Assembly: GCA_038239345.1 (NCBI GenBank)
Contig: JBBSEX010000012.1
Location: forward strand, 62,001 to 126,000
DNA from: JBBSEX01 sp038239345
Lineage (GTDB): Bacteria; Acidobacteriota; Terriglobia; Bryobacterales; Bryobacteraceae
Direction: 5' to 3'
DNA: 64,000 nucleotides
Each line of letters starts with the position of its first letter. The first letter of the stretch is position 1. Of this stretch, positions 52,422 through 60,906 are shown one piece after another. Made by a program: the position numbers and the translations under genes. The notes under the pieces were generated by a model. The model was not told where the DNA came from. It did no database searches and was given only the letters and a program-made list of their open reading frames with translations.

Positions 52422-53186
52422 TCATCGGTTGGCGTGCCAATCGGGAACTTGCCTCCCCAGCCATTCCTCCACCCTTTCTATCTCGTGATGGAATATTTTC
52501 GACAGAAAAGTAAAATCCTCACTGCACACCACCGGCGAAAATGCGAGATCTGGCGCCCGATTCAGGCACATTTTGGGAATGTCAACGGGAAACAGATCAA
52601 TGCCAAGAAACCTCGATAGGCGTTCCAGACCGGCAGGTTGATCGCGGAAGAATTCCTCAAAGATCTCGCAATGTATATTTTCTTCGGGGAAATACCGTAA
52701 GAGATAGTCCAACTGCTCGCCATACAGACCACGCTCAACATAAGCGCGAAACCGGTGTAGCCCCTCAGTGCTGCTTTCGTCACGAACCCGTTGGCGGCCC
52801 GATCGGATCGCCTCGGCAAAGGGCATAGTCTCGCGGCCGTGCAAATATTCGTGCTTCCAATTGGAGATAGCGCGCACCACCGGATCACGCAGAGTCAGTA
52901 TGAATTTTACGTTCGGATTGTAATCGTGTAAGCGGCGAATCGCTGGCCGCCAGTAGAAAGTAATTGGGGTAGCTTCCCCGCGAATCCGGCCATCGCAACC
53001 GGGAAAATACTGGTTAAGCGCGTCGTAACCAGCCGATGTCCAATCTCTTTGCTCGTCGTCGAAGAAATGTGTTTCTTTAACGCTTGCCATCTGAATTTGC
53101 GGGTGCAGGCGAAAAATTCCATCAAGCGTAGTGGTGCCAGCCTTCTGTGCACCGGCGATGAGGAACGCGAGCTTACAGTGACTCAA
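52422..53186 (-). CDS. Sulfotransferase (PAPS-dependent, Sulfotransfer_1 type)
   Basis: 254 residues. The 5'-phosphosulfate loop LIAGAQKAGTTTLDGIFRLHPQI binds PAPS, and the 3'-phosphate motif is FILTLRDPVVRAISNWKHEYLHG with the Arg-Ser pair replaced by RDP-V-RAISNW. The conserved KETHFFDDE and RGEATPITFYW segments are typical of glycan/lipid sulfotransferases (heparan-sulfate-like and NodH-like). Substrate unknown, possibly a surface glycan. It lies in the accessory region 89 nt after the methyltransferase at 53276 on the same strand. Confidence 0.88.
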   Translation of the reverse strand: MSHCKLAFLIAGAQKAGTTTLDGIFRLHPQIQMASVKETHFFDDEQRDWTSAGYDALNQYFPGCDGRIRGEATPITFYWRPAIRRLHDYNPNVKFILTLRDPVVRAISNWKHEYLHGRETMPFAEAIRSGRQRVRDESSTEGLHRFRAYVERGLYGEQLDYLLRYFPEENIHCEIFEEFFRDQPAGLERLSRFLGIDLFPVDIPKMCLNRAPDLAFSPVVCSEDFTFLSKIFHHEIERVEEWLGRQVPDWHANR

Positions 53187-53275
53187 ATGATGGCACCCCC
53201 GACGCTATCTCCGGTCCCAACGAGTTCTACGATATTAGTCCTACGTTCGCTGCCCTTGTGATTAATGTTGCGTAT

Positions 53276-53905
53276 CTAACGCGCAATATACTCGATCATA
53301 TTCTGCGATCGAGGATGATTCCACTCTCCAATATAATTGGATTCCCAACCGGCTTGCGACCCGAAGTTCTCCATGGCCGAGCGTGTATAAGCGAAATAGC
53401 CATGGCTATTCGATAACGAGGGGTTGGCTTGCGTCTCGATCACCTCGAAAAAGGTGGCGAATAACCGGCACCCGGGCGCTCCGGCGCCCCTCAGCTTTAA
53501 CAAACAAGTTTGCAAGTCGGGCGCGGAAAGATGAGTAAAGAGCGATTGAGCAATGCCAAAGCCCGGCTTAGCGTCGAACTTTTGAAATTCAAACGTATCC
53601 GACACGAGAAAGCGTGGACGCTTTTCACGATATGCATCCAGGCCGAGCTCGGCCGCAACACCATAAACGATCAGTTCGATGTGCTTGTCGACGCCCAAAT
53701 AATGATCCGGTTCAAGATAATGAATGAATTTTGCGCCGCCCCGCAAGGCCCCACATCCAACGTCGATAAGGGTGTCGGAAGGAGCGAGACCACGCTCCAA
53801 CAGGAAACGAAATTGCAGGTCGCCGATAAGGTCCCAGGTGTCCGCTGTGCCGCCGACAAAACGGCGATGGCCGGCCTGATGTACTGTTTGCGGCGTGTCT
53901 TCCAA
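53276..53905 (-). CDS. SAM-dependent methyltransferase, glycan/lipid type
   Basis: 209 residues. Motif I DTLIDVGCGALRGGAKFIHYLEPDHYLGVDKH is characteristic of a subgroup that usually sits in glycan or secondary-metabolite clusters. Later IAQSLFTHLSAPDLQTCLLKL is the post-I acidic and post-III helix; ATFFEVIETQANPSLSNSHGYFAYTRSAMENFG follows. It begins MEDTPQTVHQAGHRRFVGG, with no signal. It lies upstream of the sulfotransferase, and the two could decorate the same molecule. Confidence 0.82.
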   Translation of the reverse strand: MEDTPQTVHQAGHRRFVGGTADTWDLIGDLQFRFLLERGLAPSDTLIDVGCGALRGGAKFIHYLEPDHYLGVDKHIELIVYGVAAELGLDAYREKRPRFLVSDTFEFQKFDAKPGFGIAQSLFTHLSAPDLQTCLLKLRGAGAPGCRLFATFFEVIETQANPSLSNSHGYFAYTRSAMENFGSQAGWESNYIGEWNHPRSQNMIEYIAR

Positions 53906-54205
53906 CGCTATGCACTTTCGTCAAAGAAAGACTTATTTCGTAAACCTACGAAATGATCATAGCAATGGATTGGATTGTTGAGTTAATTCATCACGCTCAG
54001 GTTAATGGTTTTCACTGAGACTATTTTGCGATCGCTTGCGTTAGCTCCCGGAGCTTGCTTGCATCGATTTCCAAAGAGGCGCTTCACGGTAAGATCGCCT
54101 CCAATCCGAAAACTATCGCTGTACCCGGCTCATTCATTGGCATCTCGAGTGGGTACATATCATTCTCTCGCTAACTTATAATTTCTCATCCTGCCGGCCT
54201 TATGC
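53906..54205. other. Gap without a recognised feature
   Basis: About 300 nt of rather AT-rich sequence between the methyltransferase and the AraC regulator. I see no open frame with coding character, no tRNA and no strong promoter or terminator. Confidence 0.5.
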
Positions 54206-55120
54206 TCAAACGCCGCGCCGGACCTCCGCCGGAGTAATTCCAAGACGCCTGCGGAATACAGTGGTCATGTGCGATTGGCTGGCGAAACCACACGATGCAG
54301 CGATGTCTATCAGGCTCATACTTTTGCCTTTCAGCCAGTCCTGAGCGTGGCGCAGGCGAAGGTCCAAAACATATTGATGAGGCGTGATTCCGGTGGCCAC
54401 GCGGAACATCCGTAGAAAATGTTCACGGCTATAACCGCTCTCTTTCGCCAGGCCGTTGAGATTCAAATCAGTGTGCAAATTCGATTCCATCTGCTCCCGG
54501 ACCCGATTCAATATTCGCTGTGGCAACGCCGACGCCCGCGAGGCCGGCTGTTTCCCGCAAGCTCCATCGATCAACAGATAGCGGGCTGCAAGCGCGTGAG
54601 CGAGGCTATCGGCATAGAGCTTCCCCGAGGGTGCTTCGGACTGCAACTCTTCCATAAGCAGGGTAAGAATTCTCTGGATAGCGGCGTCGCGCATGCACCG
54701 TCGAAAACATGGTCTCAACCCAGGCGGGCAATCCATTTCCTCGCTCACGCCTTGAATGAATTTCTCTTCCAGGGCACAGTGAATGAACTCTGCTTCGGTG
54801 TCCAACCGCGCGTCTGGCGCCGGTCCGGCGGGGAGAACGGTAATAGCCCCGCGAGGCTCAATCGACGAGATAACGCGGCCGCTTCCGTTAGCGTACTCAA
54901 ACCGTGCGGGATGACCGCAGAGCAAGGAAACTACATGCCGATCAATCGAAGCGGAAACGCGTTGTCCAGGGGAACTTAGATGTTTCTCCAGAAGAAAGCC
55001 TTGCCATGGCAGAGCCGCGCTCGATCGAAGAATCCGTGTCGGACCCAAGGCGATGGCCAGAAGAGGAGAGGCCGCATTAGCAGCAGAGATACCAATCGCT
55101 TCGGGCAGTGCAACTCTCAT
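54206..55120 (-). CDS. AraC-family transcriptional regulator
   Basis: About 304 residues from the ATG at 55120, with GGAG at 9 nt; a TTG at 55144 is the alternative. The C-terminal 100 residues are a two-HTH AraC/XylS domain: LNLNGLAKESGYSREHFLRMFRVATGITPHQYVLDLRLRHAQDWL, then SLIDIAASCGFASQSHMTTVFRRRLGITPAEVRR. The N-terminal part is a cupin-like effector domain with no diagnostic motif. Divergent neighbour none; 130 nt separate it from mocA. Target unknown. Confidence 0.9.
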   Translation of the reverse strand: MRVALPEAIGISAANAASPLLAIALGPTRILRSSAALPWQGFLLEKHLSSPGQRVSASIDRHVVSLLCGHPARFEYANGSGRVISSIEPRGAITVLPAGPAPDARLDTEAEFIHCALEEKFIQGVSEEMDCPPGLRPCFRRCMRDAAIQRILTLLMEELQSEAPSGKLYADSLAHALAARYLLIDGACGKQPASRASALPQRILNRVREQMESNLHTDLNLNGLAKESGYSREHFLRMFRVATGITPHQYVLDLRLRHAQDWLKGKSMSLIDIAASCGFASQSHMTTVFRRRLGITPAEVRRGV

Positions 55121-55275
55121 ATTGTCCGTCTCCGTGAGCTTCAAGGAAGTCTGAACGTGCCCGATTTTCCGGACATGATTCTGTAGGTTCGACGCGACGG
55201 AATAGCGGGCGATCCTGTAAATTAACAGAGGATTCGTTGACGAGTGGAAAGTACCACGTTCGAGGTATTTGGGGG

Positions 55276-55869
55276 CTATCTTAATTGCCGCAAACGTTCA
55301 TAATCGGCTGGCGTATCTACATCCTCTTCCGCTTCTGGACAGTCGATTAGAAGTGCTTGCTCCTGGTTTCCTAGGATCAGCCCTTTGCAACCTTGGTTCG
55401 CCGGAAGCGCCAGTAGATGGGGAAAAAACTGGCGAGAAAAGAAGACCGGCACCCCGGCGGTTCCGGAATACCGGGAGGCGATTATCGGCAGGCCGGTCGA
55501 TTGATGCTCACCGATGAGGCGGTCATAAATCTCGGGGGTGATGAGTGGCTGGTCCGCGAGCGCAAGAATAATCCCGTCCATCCCGTGGGCCGCGGCAACG
55601 CCCGAGTGAATCGAGGTACCCATTCCCTGCTCCCACGACGCATTCTCCACGATGCCCAGGGGTAACCCCGCAAGCGCGATGCGGATTTCGTCGGCATGCG
55701 AACCAAGCACCACGACGATCGGATCGCAGGTAGATTGCAAGGCCACTTCCGCCGCGTGACGAATAAGCGGGCGCCCCCGATACAGTAATAGCTGCTTAGG
55801 CGATCCCATGCGGGAAGCGCTCCCGGCGGCTAGCAGGACGAGTGCGAATTGGGGCATAGGGTCTACCAT
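55276..55869 (-). CDS. MocA/MobA-like NTP transferase (molybdenum cofactor cytidylyltransferase type)
   Basis: 197 residues. The GT-A-like nucleotide fold opens LVLLAAGSASRMGSPKQLL, the loop that binds the NTP; then GIILALADQPLITPEIYDRLI with the metal-binding DQP, and the GTAGVPVFFSRQFFPHLLAL segment. These match MocA, which attaches CMP to molybdopterin for xanthine-dehydrogenase-type enzymes. No molybdoenzyme is adjacent, so cofactor specificity is not proven. Starts ATG 55869 or 55857 (MPQFALVLLAAG). It is divergent from the copper ATPase and its ATG overlaps the other strand's CATG. Confidence 0.8.
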   Translation of the reverse strand: MVDPMPQFALVLLAAGSASRMGSPKQLLLYRGRPLIRHAAEVALQSTCDPIVVVLGSHADEIRIALAGLPLGIVENASWEQGMGTSIHSGVAAAHGMDGIILALADQPLITPEIYDRLIGEHQSTGLPIIASRYSGTAGVPVFFSRQFFPHLLALPANQGCKGLILGNQEQALLIDCPEAEEDVDTPADYERLRQLR

Positions 55870-55894
55870 GAATTATAGGGACCCCCGACATTCT

Positions 55895-58183
55895 ATGGAA
55901 AAAGACGTCATTTGCGGCATGCAAGTGGATCCGGAAAAAGCGGCGAATCACAGTGAATATGAAGGTCAAACTTTTTATTTCTGCGGAGCCGGATGCAAGA
56001 AAAAATTCGACCTCGCTCCAGCCGTAGCGACACGGGTGAAAAAACCGGATGGGCCAGCGCCACAATCCGCCAGCCTGGAATATACCTGCCCGATGCATCC
56101 CGAAATTCGGCAGATCGGACCGGGAGCTTGTCCGATTTGCGGTATGGCACTGGAGCCGGTCGACTTCGCGATAGAGGATTCAAATCCGGAATTGGTCGAC
56201 ATGACGCGCCGATTCTGGATCAGCGTCGCGTTGACCGCTCCGCTACTGGCCGTGATGCTAAGCGCGATGCTTCCCGGCGATCCGCTCCATCGCATGTTGG
56301 GTTCGCAATTCGTTCTCTGGTTGCAATTCGCGCTGGCCACGCCGGTGGTTTTGTGGGCGGGATGGCCGTTCTTTGAACGCGCCTGGATGTCGGTGAAAAC
56401 GCGCAAACTGAATATGTTTACGCTGATTGGAGTGGGCACCGGAGCGGCATATTTATACAGTGTCGTAGCCTTACTTTTTCCGAATCTGATTCCCGATTCC
56501 TTCCGCGTACATGGTGGTGAACTGGCGATTTATTTCGAGCCGGCGGCGGTCATCATTACGCTGGTGTTGCTAGGACAGGTTCTGGAATTAAGGGCTCGCA
56601 GCCAGACCAGCAGCGCAATGCGCGGTCTGCTGGGGTTGACGCCAACGTCGGCGCGAATCGTTTTGGCCAACGGGAAGGAAGAGGATCTGCCACTCGACTA
56701 TGTGCGAATCGGCGATCGGTTGCGAGTCAGGCCCGGTGAGAAGGTCCCGGTGGATGGATTGGTTCTGGAAGGTTCCAGCTCAGTGGACGAATCGATGATT
56801 ACCGGGGAGCCGCTGGCGGTGGAGGTTATTGCGGGGAGCAATGTCACGGGTGGCACAATCAACGGGCGCGGCACCTTCATCATGAAGGCCGAGCGAGTTG
56901 GGGCCGACACCGTCCTATCTCGAATTGTACGCATGGTGTCTGAGGCGCAGCGGTCTCGCGCCCCCATTCAGCGCCTTGCCGACGTCGTAGCGGGCTGGTT
57001 CGTGCCAGTGGTGATGCTGGTTGCCGTGATCACTTTTGCGCTCTGGGCGCTATTAGGGCCAGAACCGAGAATGGCCCACGCCCTGGTGAATGCGGTGGCG
57101 GTTCTGATCATCGCCTGCCCTTGCGCATTAGGTCTAGCAACGCCCATGTCGATCATGGTGGGGACCGGGAAGGGGGCCAGTGCCGGTGTCTTAATCCGCA
57201 ACGCCGAAGCGCTGGAGACGATGGAGAAGATCGACACTATCGTATTGGATAAGACAGGTACGCTTACCGAAGGCAAGCCGCGTCTGGTCTCGATAGTTCC
57301 CATCCACATTGACGAGCGCGAATTTTTGCGCTTAACGGCAAGTCTGGAAAGCGCCAGCGAACATCCACTAGCATCGGCGATTCTCAAAGCCGCCAAAGAG
57401 CGCGATATCGCTACAAGTCCTATTTCCGATTTCCAGGCGATTCCGGGCAAGGGTATCACTGGCATGATCGATGGTAAAAAGATCACCATCGGCACGGAGC
57501 AATTGCTTGGCGAATTGTCGATCCCGCTCGGTGGGCTCGAGTCGCAAGCGGCTCGCCTGCGAGGAGAAGGACAGACCGTGATGCTGGCCGCTATCGATAA
57601 AGCCGCAGCCGGCTTGCTGGGAGTGGCGGACCCCATCCGGAGTTCAACACCCGAAGCCATTTCCATGCTTCGCGAGGCGGGACTTCGGGTGGTCATGCTT
57701 ACGGGGGATAATCATGTTACCGCCGAAGCCGTCGCCAAAACGCTAGGTATAGAAGAAATTAAGGCTGAGGTGTTACCGCACCAAAAGGCTGCCACGATTA
57801 AAGAATTGCAGGCTGCGGGACGTAAGGTAGCCATGGCTGGCGATGGCATCAACGACGCACCAGCATTGGCCCAGGCTGACGTTGGCATCGCCATGGGGAC
57901 CGGGACCGACATCGCCATGGAAAGCGCCGGCGTCACCCTTGTCAAAGGCGACTTACGATCCATCGTGCGGGCGCGGCGTTTGAGCCAGGCCACCATGCGC
58001 AATATCCGCCAGAATCTTTTCTTTGCGTTCGCCTATAACGTTATCGGTGTTCCCGTCGCCGCCGGTATCTTGTATCCCTTTTTCGGAATATTGCTAAGTC
58101 CGATGATCGCCAGCGCCGCCATGACATTCAGCTCGGTGTCGGTAATTACCAATGCGCTGCGCCTTCGACGGGTAAAACTCTAG
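55895..58183 (+). CDS. Copper/heavy-metal-exporting P1B-type ATPase with YHS and HMBD domains
   Basis: 762 residues from the ATG at 55895; an earlier in-frame ATG at 55868 is possible. N-terminus: a YHS domain (VICGMQVDPEKAANHSEYEGQTFYFCGAGCKKKF) then a heavy-metal-binding domain (YTCPMHPEIRQIGPGACPICGMALEP). It lacks the classical GMTCxxC HMA domain. Then eight membrane helices: CPC at residues 408-410 (IACPCALGLATP) marks Cu+/Ag+ transport, actuator TGE, D452 in DKTGTLTEG, SASEHPLASAI (ATP-binding HP), GDGINDAPALAQADVGIAMGTGTD. Exports Cu+ to the periplasm. The DUF6582 gene abuts its stop convergently. Confidence 0.95.
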   Translation: MEKDVICGMQVDPEKAANHSEYEGQTFYFCGAGCKKKFDLAPAVATRVKKPDGPAPQSASLEYTCPMHPEIRQIGPGACPICGMALEPVDFAIEDSNPELVDMTRRFWISVALTAPLLAVMLSAMLPGDPLHRMLGSQFVLWLQFALATPVVLWAGWPFFERAWMSVKTRKLNMFTLIGVGTGAAYLYSVVALLFPNLIPDSFRVHGGELAIYFEPAAVIITLVLLGQVLELRARSQTSSAMRGLLGLTPTSARIVLANGKEEDLPLDYVRIGDRLRVRPGEKVPVDGLVLEGSSSVDESMITGEPLAVEVIAGSNVTGGTINGRGTFIMKAERVGADTVLSRIVRMVSEAQRSRAPIQRLADVVAGWFVPVVMLVAVITFALWALLGPEPRMAHALVNAVAVLIIACPCALGLATPMSIMVGTGKGASAGVLIRNAEALETMEKIDTIVLDKTGTLTEGKPRLVSIVPIHIDEREFLRLTASLESASEHPLASAILKAAKERDIATSPISDFQAIPGKGITGMIDGKKITIGTEQLLGELSIPLGGLESQAARLRGEGQTVMLAAIDKAAAGLLGVADPIRSSTPEAISMLREAGLRVVMLTGDNHVTAEAVAKTLGIEEIKAEVLPHQKAATIKELQAAGRKVAMAGDGINDAPALAQADVGIAMGTGTDIAMESAGVTLVKGDLRSIVRARRLSQATMRNIRQNLFFAFAYNVIGVPVAAGILYPFFGILLSPMIASAAMTFSSVSVITNALRLRRVKL

Positions 58184-58489
58184 TTACTTCGCCGCCGAAT
58201 TCTTAGTGTGCGGATGTTTGCCTAATTGCTTCCAGCTTGTCTCGGTCATTTCGACATCAAAATGTTCCGCCGCTTTCTTGATATTGGCGAAAGCAAGTTC
58301 GCGATCGTCGTCGCTAACCCCCTTCACCTGATCGAACCGCGCGATCGCATTCCTAACGTGGGAGGGATCGTGAAGCGGCTCCTTCCTTGCGCCGGGAAAT
58401 GCAAATACATGGTCCGGCAACTCTTTCGTTTGCGCACTGTCCAGCGTGCCATGCTCCGCGGACTTAGTCGGCTTCCAGGTGGTCTTCAT
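58184..58489 (-). CDS. DUF6582-like small protein
   Basis: 101 residues, hydrophilic. The central LPDHVFAFPGARKEPLHDPSHVRNAIARFDQVKGVSDDDRELAFANIKKAAEHFDVEM matches my memory of the DUF6582 family: an FAFP..RKEPL start, then DASHVRNAIARF. Function is unknown. Its stop abuts the copper ATPase stop with no gap, so the two are convergent. Confidence 0.72.
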   Translation of the reverse strand: MKTTWKPTKSAEHGTLDSAQTKELPDHVFAFPGARKEPLHDPSHVRNAIARFDQVKGVSDDDRELAFANIKKAAEHFDVEMTETSWKQLGKHPHTKNSAAK

Positions 58490-58594
58490 CGTTCCTCACT
58501 TGCTGTTTGACGCCGGGAAGGAGACTCGATTACATACTGTGATTTAATCCTCACCACCTGCGACTAACAAAATGACAGAAAGGAGACAGCAACT

Positions 58595-59077
58595 CTGGAA
58601 CAGCAGGAACGGTTTCAACTTCTGATTGAACAGCATAAGAAGATCCTTTATAAGGTCTGCCACTCTTACTGCCGGAGCCGCGACGATCGTGAGGATCTGG
58701 CACAGGAAATTGTCATCCAGATATGGCGGTCATTCCCATCATTCGATGAGCGCAGCCGTTTCTCCACGTGGATGTACCGGATCGCGCTGAACGTAGCCAT
58801 TTCGCATTACCGGCAAGAATCGGCACGAACACGGCATGCCCTGTCTGCCGGGGAATATGTGCTGGAAGCCCCCGAGAGCTCAGACGACCTGCGGCTTATT
58901 TACGAATTCATCGGTGAGTTGGATCCATTAAATAAAGCGCTGATCCTGCTCTACCTGGATGGACACAGCTACCAGGAAATTAGCGACGTGATGGGCATCA
59001 CGCAAACCAACGTCGCCACGAAAATCAATAGATTAAAAGCAGTGATGAAAAAGGAATTGGGAGGAAACGAACGATGA
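58595..59077 (+). CDS. ECF RNA polymerase sigma factor
   Basis: 160 residues. Region 2: LIEQHKKILYKVCHSYCRSRDDREDLAQEIVIQIWRSFPSFDERSRFSTWMYRIALNVAISHYR; region 4: LNKALILLYLDGHSYQEISDVMGITQTNVATKINRLKAVMKKEL. The start is CTG at 58595, with AAAGGAG 9 nt upstream. Upstream in frame there is a TAA at 58568-58570 and no ATG, GTG or TTG. The first ATG in frame (58772) would remove most of region 2. Such sigma factors (with a QELIEQHKKIL start) come in pairs with a membrane partner; here the next gene overlaps by 4 nt. Confidence 0.88.
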   Translation: MEQQERFQLLIEQHKKILYKVCHSYCRSRDDREDLAQEIVIQIWRSFPSFDERSRFSTWMYRIALNVAISHYRQESARTRHALSAGEYVLEAPESSDDLRLIYEFIGELDPLNKALILLYLDGHSYQEISDVMGITQTNVATKINRLKAVMKKELGGNER

Positions 59078-59742
59078 TCGATCTTGATGAACTGAGAGCG
59101 AAATGGGGGCAACAGGATGGCAAGCTGGACGAAGTCATCCGCATTAATGTGCGGCTGCTGAATGCCCAACGTTTGAATGGCGTAAAGCCAGGTATGCAGC
59201 GCCTGGCGGTCTGGTTAACCATCGAAGCACTGATTCAATTGGGGTGCCTGGTGGCAATCGGTTCTTTTCTTGGAGATCATTTCAAAGAGCCGCGGTTTGC
59301 TATTCCGGCGGCGGTCCTCCAAGCTTTTGCCATCGGCATCTTCATAGGGCTGATTCGGCAGGTTCTCGCCGCCCGGCAAATCGATTTCAGCGATCCAATT
59401 GGGACGATTCAAAAACATCTGCAAGAACTGCGAATGCTGCGGATCCGCTACACGCAAGGGATTCTTTTGTCCTCAGCGCTGGTTTGGACGCCGCTACTGA
59501 TCGTCAGCCTGAAGGCCTTGTTTGGGGCGGACGCGTACCGTCTGTTTGGGGCGGCCTATCTTTGGACTAACTTGGCGTTCGGGGCCGCCTTGATTCCGCT
59601 AGGGATCTGGATTTCCCGGCGCTTCGCTGATTCGCGTGACAGCTCACCCATAATGCGCGCACTGACCCGAGACATTCTCGGCCGCAACTTCGCCAATGCG
59701 GAGAACTTGGTGAGAACTATCGGGGACTTCGAAAAAGAATGA
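59074..59742 (+). CDS. Membrane protein coupled to the ECF sigma factor (possible anti-sigma)
   Basis: 222 residues. The N-terminal 50 are hydrophilic (IDLDELRAKWGQQDGKLDEVIRINVRLL); then four membrane helices in two pairs (LTIEALIQLGCLVAIGSFL, FAIPAAVLQAFAIGIFIGLI, GILLSSALVWTPLLIVSLKAL, YLWTNLAFGAALIPLGIWI), and a charged tail. ATGA overlap with the sigma gene shows coupling. An anti-sigma or sensor role is inferred only from position; no zinc-binding HxxxCxxC motif is present. Confidence 0.75.
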   Translation: MIDLDELRAKWGQQDGKLDEVIRINVRLLNAQRLNGVKPGMQRLAVWLTIEALIQLGCLVAIGSFLGDHFKEPRFAIPAAVLQAFAIGIFIGLIRQVLAARQIDFSDPIGTIQKHLQELRMLRIRYTQGILLSSALVWTPLLIVSLKALFGADAYRLFGAAYLWTNLAFGAALIPLGIWISRRFADSRDSSPIMRALTRDILGRNFANAENLVRTIGDFEKE

Positions 59743-59813
59743 CCGTTCTTCGCAACTCGGCAGTCAATTGATTCGCTTACAATATTCGCGCGGCTGTTTC
59801 GTCAACACAAGTG

Positions 59814-60386
59814 ATGGAGGAAGTACTGAGCATTGAGAGGTCTACCGCCGAACAGGATCGGCGGATCTCCGCCACGATGACTCGGGAGCAGGGCAAGCTT
59901 CGGAACTTCATCCGAAAGCGTGTGGCCGACGAGGGCGACGCCGAAGATATCTTTCAAGAAGTTTTCTATGAACTTGTGCAGGCGTACCGCTTGATGAAAC
60001 CGGTGGAGCAAGCCGGCGCGTGGCTCTACCAGGTAGCCAGAAATCGCATCATCGATTTATTTCGCAAGACGAAAGCTGTAGTTTCACCGGTCGATGATGA
60101 CGGAGACGCGATGCCGCTGGAGGATTTGCTTCCTTCGCCCGATGACGGCCCGGATGCCTTATATACGAGAGCTGTTCTGCTTGAAGAGTTGGACGCCGCT
60201 ATAGATGAATTGCCGGCGGAGCAGCGCGAGGTATTCGTGGCCCATGAAATCGACGACCGTAGCTTTAAGGAAATTTCAAGGGCGACGGGGATCGGAATCA
60301 ATACGTTGCTCTCGAGAAAGCGGTACGCGGTGCTTCAGTTGCGCCGGCATCTGCGAACAATTTACGAAGAGTTTGAGAATGAATAA
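59814..60386 (+). CDS. ECF RNA polymerase sigma factor
   Basis: Up to 190 residues. Region 2: LRNFIRKRVADEGDAEDIFQEVFYELVQAYRLMKPVEQAGAWLYQVARNRIIDLFRKTK; region 4: LPAEQREVFVAHEIDDRSFKEISRATGIGINTLLSRKRYAVLQLRRHL. The annotated ATG at 59814 has no ribosome site, but a perfect GGAGG lies inside its second codon and points to CTG at 59826, so the real start may be 59826 (186 residues). A small membrane protein follows 8 nt later. Confidence 0.86.
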   Translation: MEEVLSIERSTAEQDRRISATMTREQGKLRNFIRKRVADEGDAEDIFQEVFYELVQAYRLMKPVEQAGAWLYQVARNRIIDLFRKTKAVVSPVDDDGDAMPLEDLLPSPDDGPDALYTRAVLLEELDAAIDELPAEQREVFVAHEIDDRSFKEISRATGIGINTLLSRKRYAVLQLRRHLRTIYEEFENE

Positions 60387-60394
60387 GGATAGCT

Positions 60395-60733
60395 ATGAGA
60401 CGAAATAAATTATTGCGAGGAATGAAGTTTGGGGTGTTGGCGGCCGTTGGCGTGGGGCTGTTAAACTACGTTGCGATGAGCCTGTGGAACTGGTTGATGC
60501 CGTCAATCTTCGGCTTGACGACGGTCACGTTTTGGCAGGCGCTGGGCTTGCTTGCTTTAAGCCGGATACTTTTCGGCGGCCTGCGCGGCGGGCGTGGCGG
60601 GGGGATGCACTGGCGGCGCAGAATGAGCGATCGCTGGGAAAAGATGAGCCCTGAGGAACGGGAAAAATTTCGTCAAGGTATGCGCCATCGTTGCGGAAGT
60701 CCACGTTCGCCCGAAGCGCCAGCCACCGTGTAG
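60395..60733 (+). CDS. Small membrane protein following an ECF sigma gene
   Basis: 112 residues. Two membrane helices (LAAVGVGLLNYVAMSLWNWLM, TFWQALGLLALSRILFGGL), then a Gly/Arg-rich linker (GLRGGRGGGMHWRRRMSDRW) and a helical tail MSPEEREKFRQGMRHRCG. The tail pattern recalls the MSPEERE..R.GMR tails of acidobacterial and proteobacterial small proteins downstream of ECF genes. It probably belongs to the sigma factor's operon (8-nt gap). Function unknown. Confidence 0.7.
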   Translation: MRRNKLLRGMKFGVLAAVGVGLLNYVAMSLWNWLMPSIFGLTTVTFWQALGLLALSRILFGGLRGGRGGGMHWRRRMSDRWEKMSPEEREKFRQGMRHRCGSPRSPEAPATV

Positions 60734-60906
60734 CCGGATGCGTGTACGTTTCCCGGGCCGCAACGATCGGACCGTGCAAGACCGCAGGCTATTGGAAACC
60801 AGAGCCCTGCTATCACCTTAAATAGTTACTGGACAAGCCCACATCTTGGGATGTTATGTGGGCGCCATTCCCGCAGAATCAGGTTGTATCCGCTAAGGAG
60901 AACATC

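Noticed and set aside
52155..52464. Open frames on both strands as genes
   Set aside because: No ribosome site, motif or domain, and the minus frame overlaps the sulfotransferase end.
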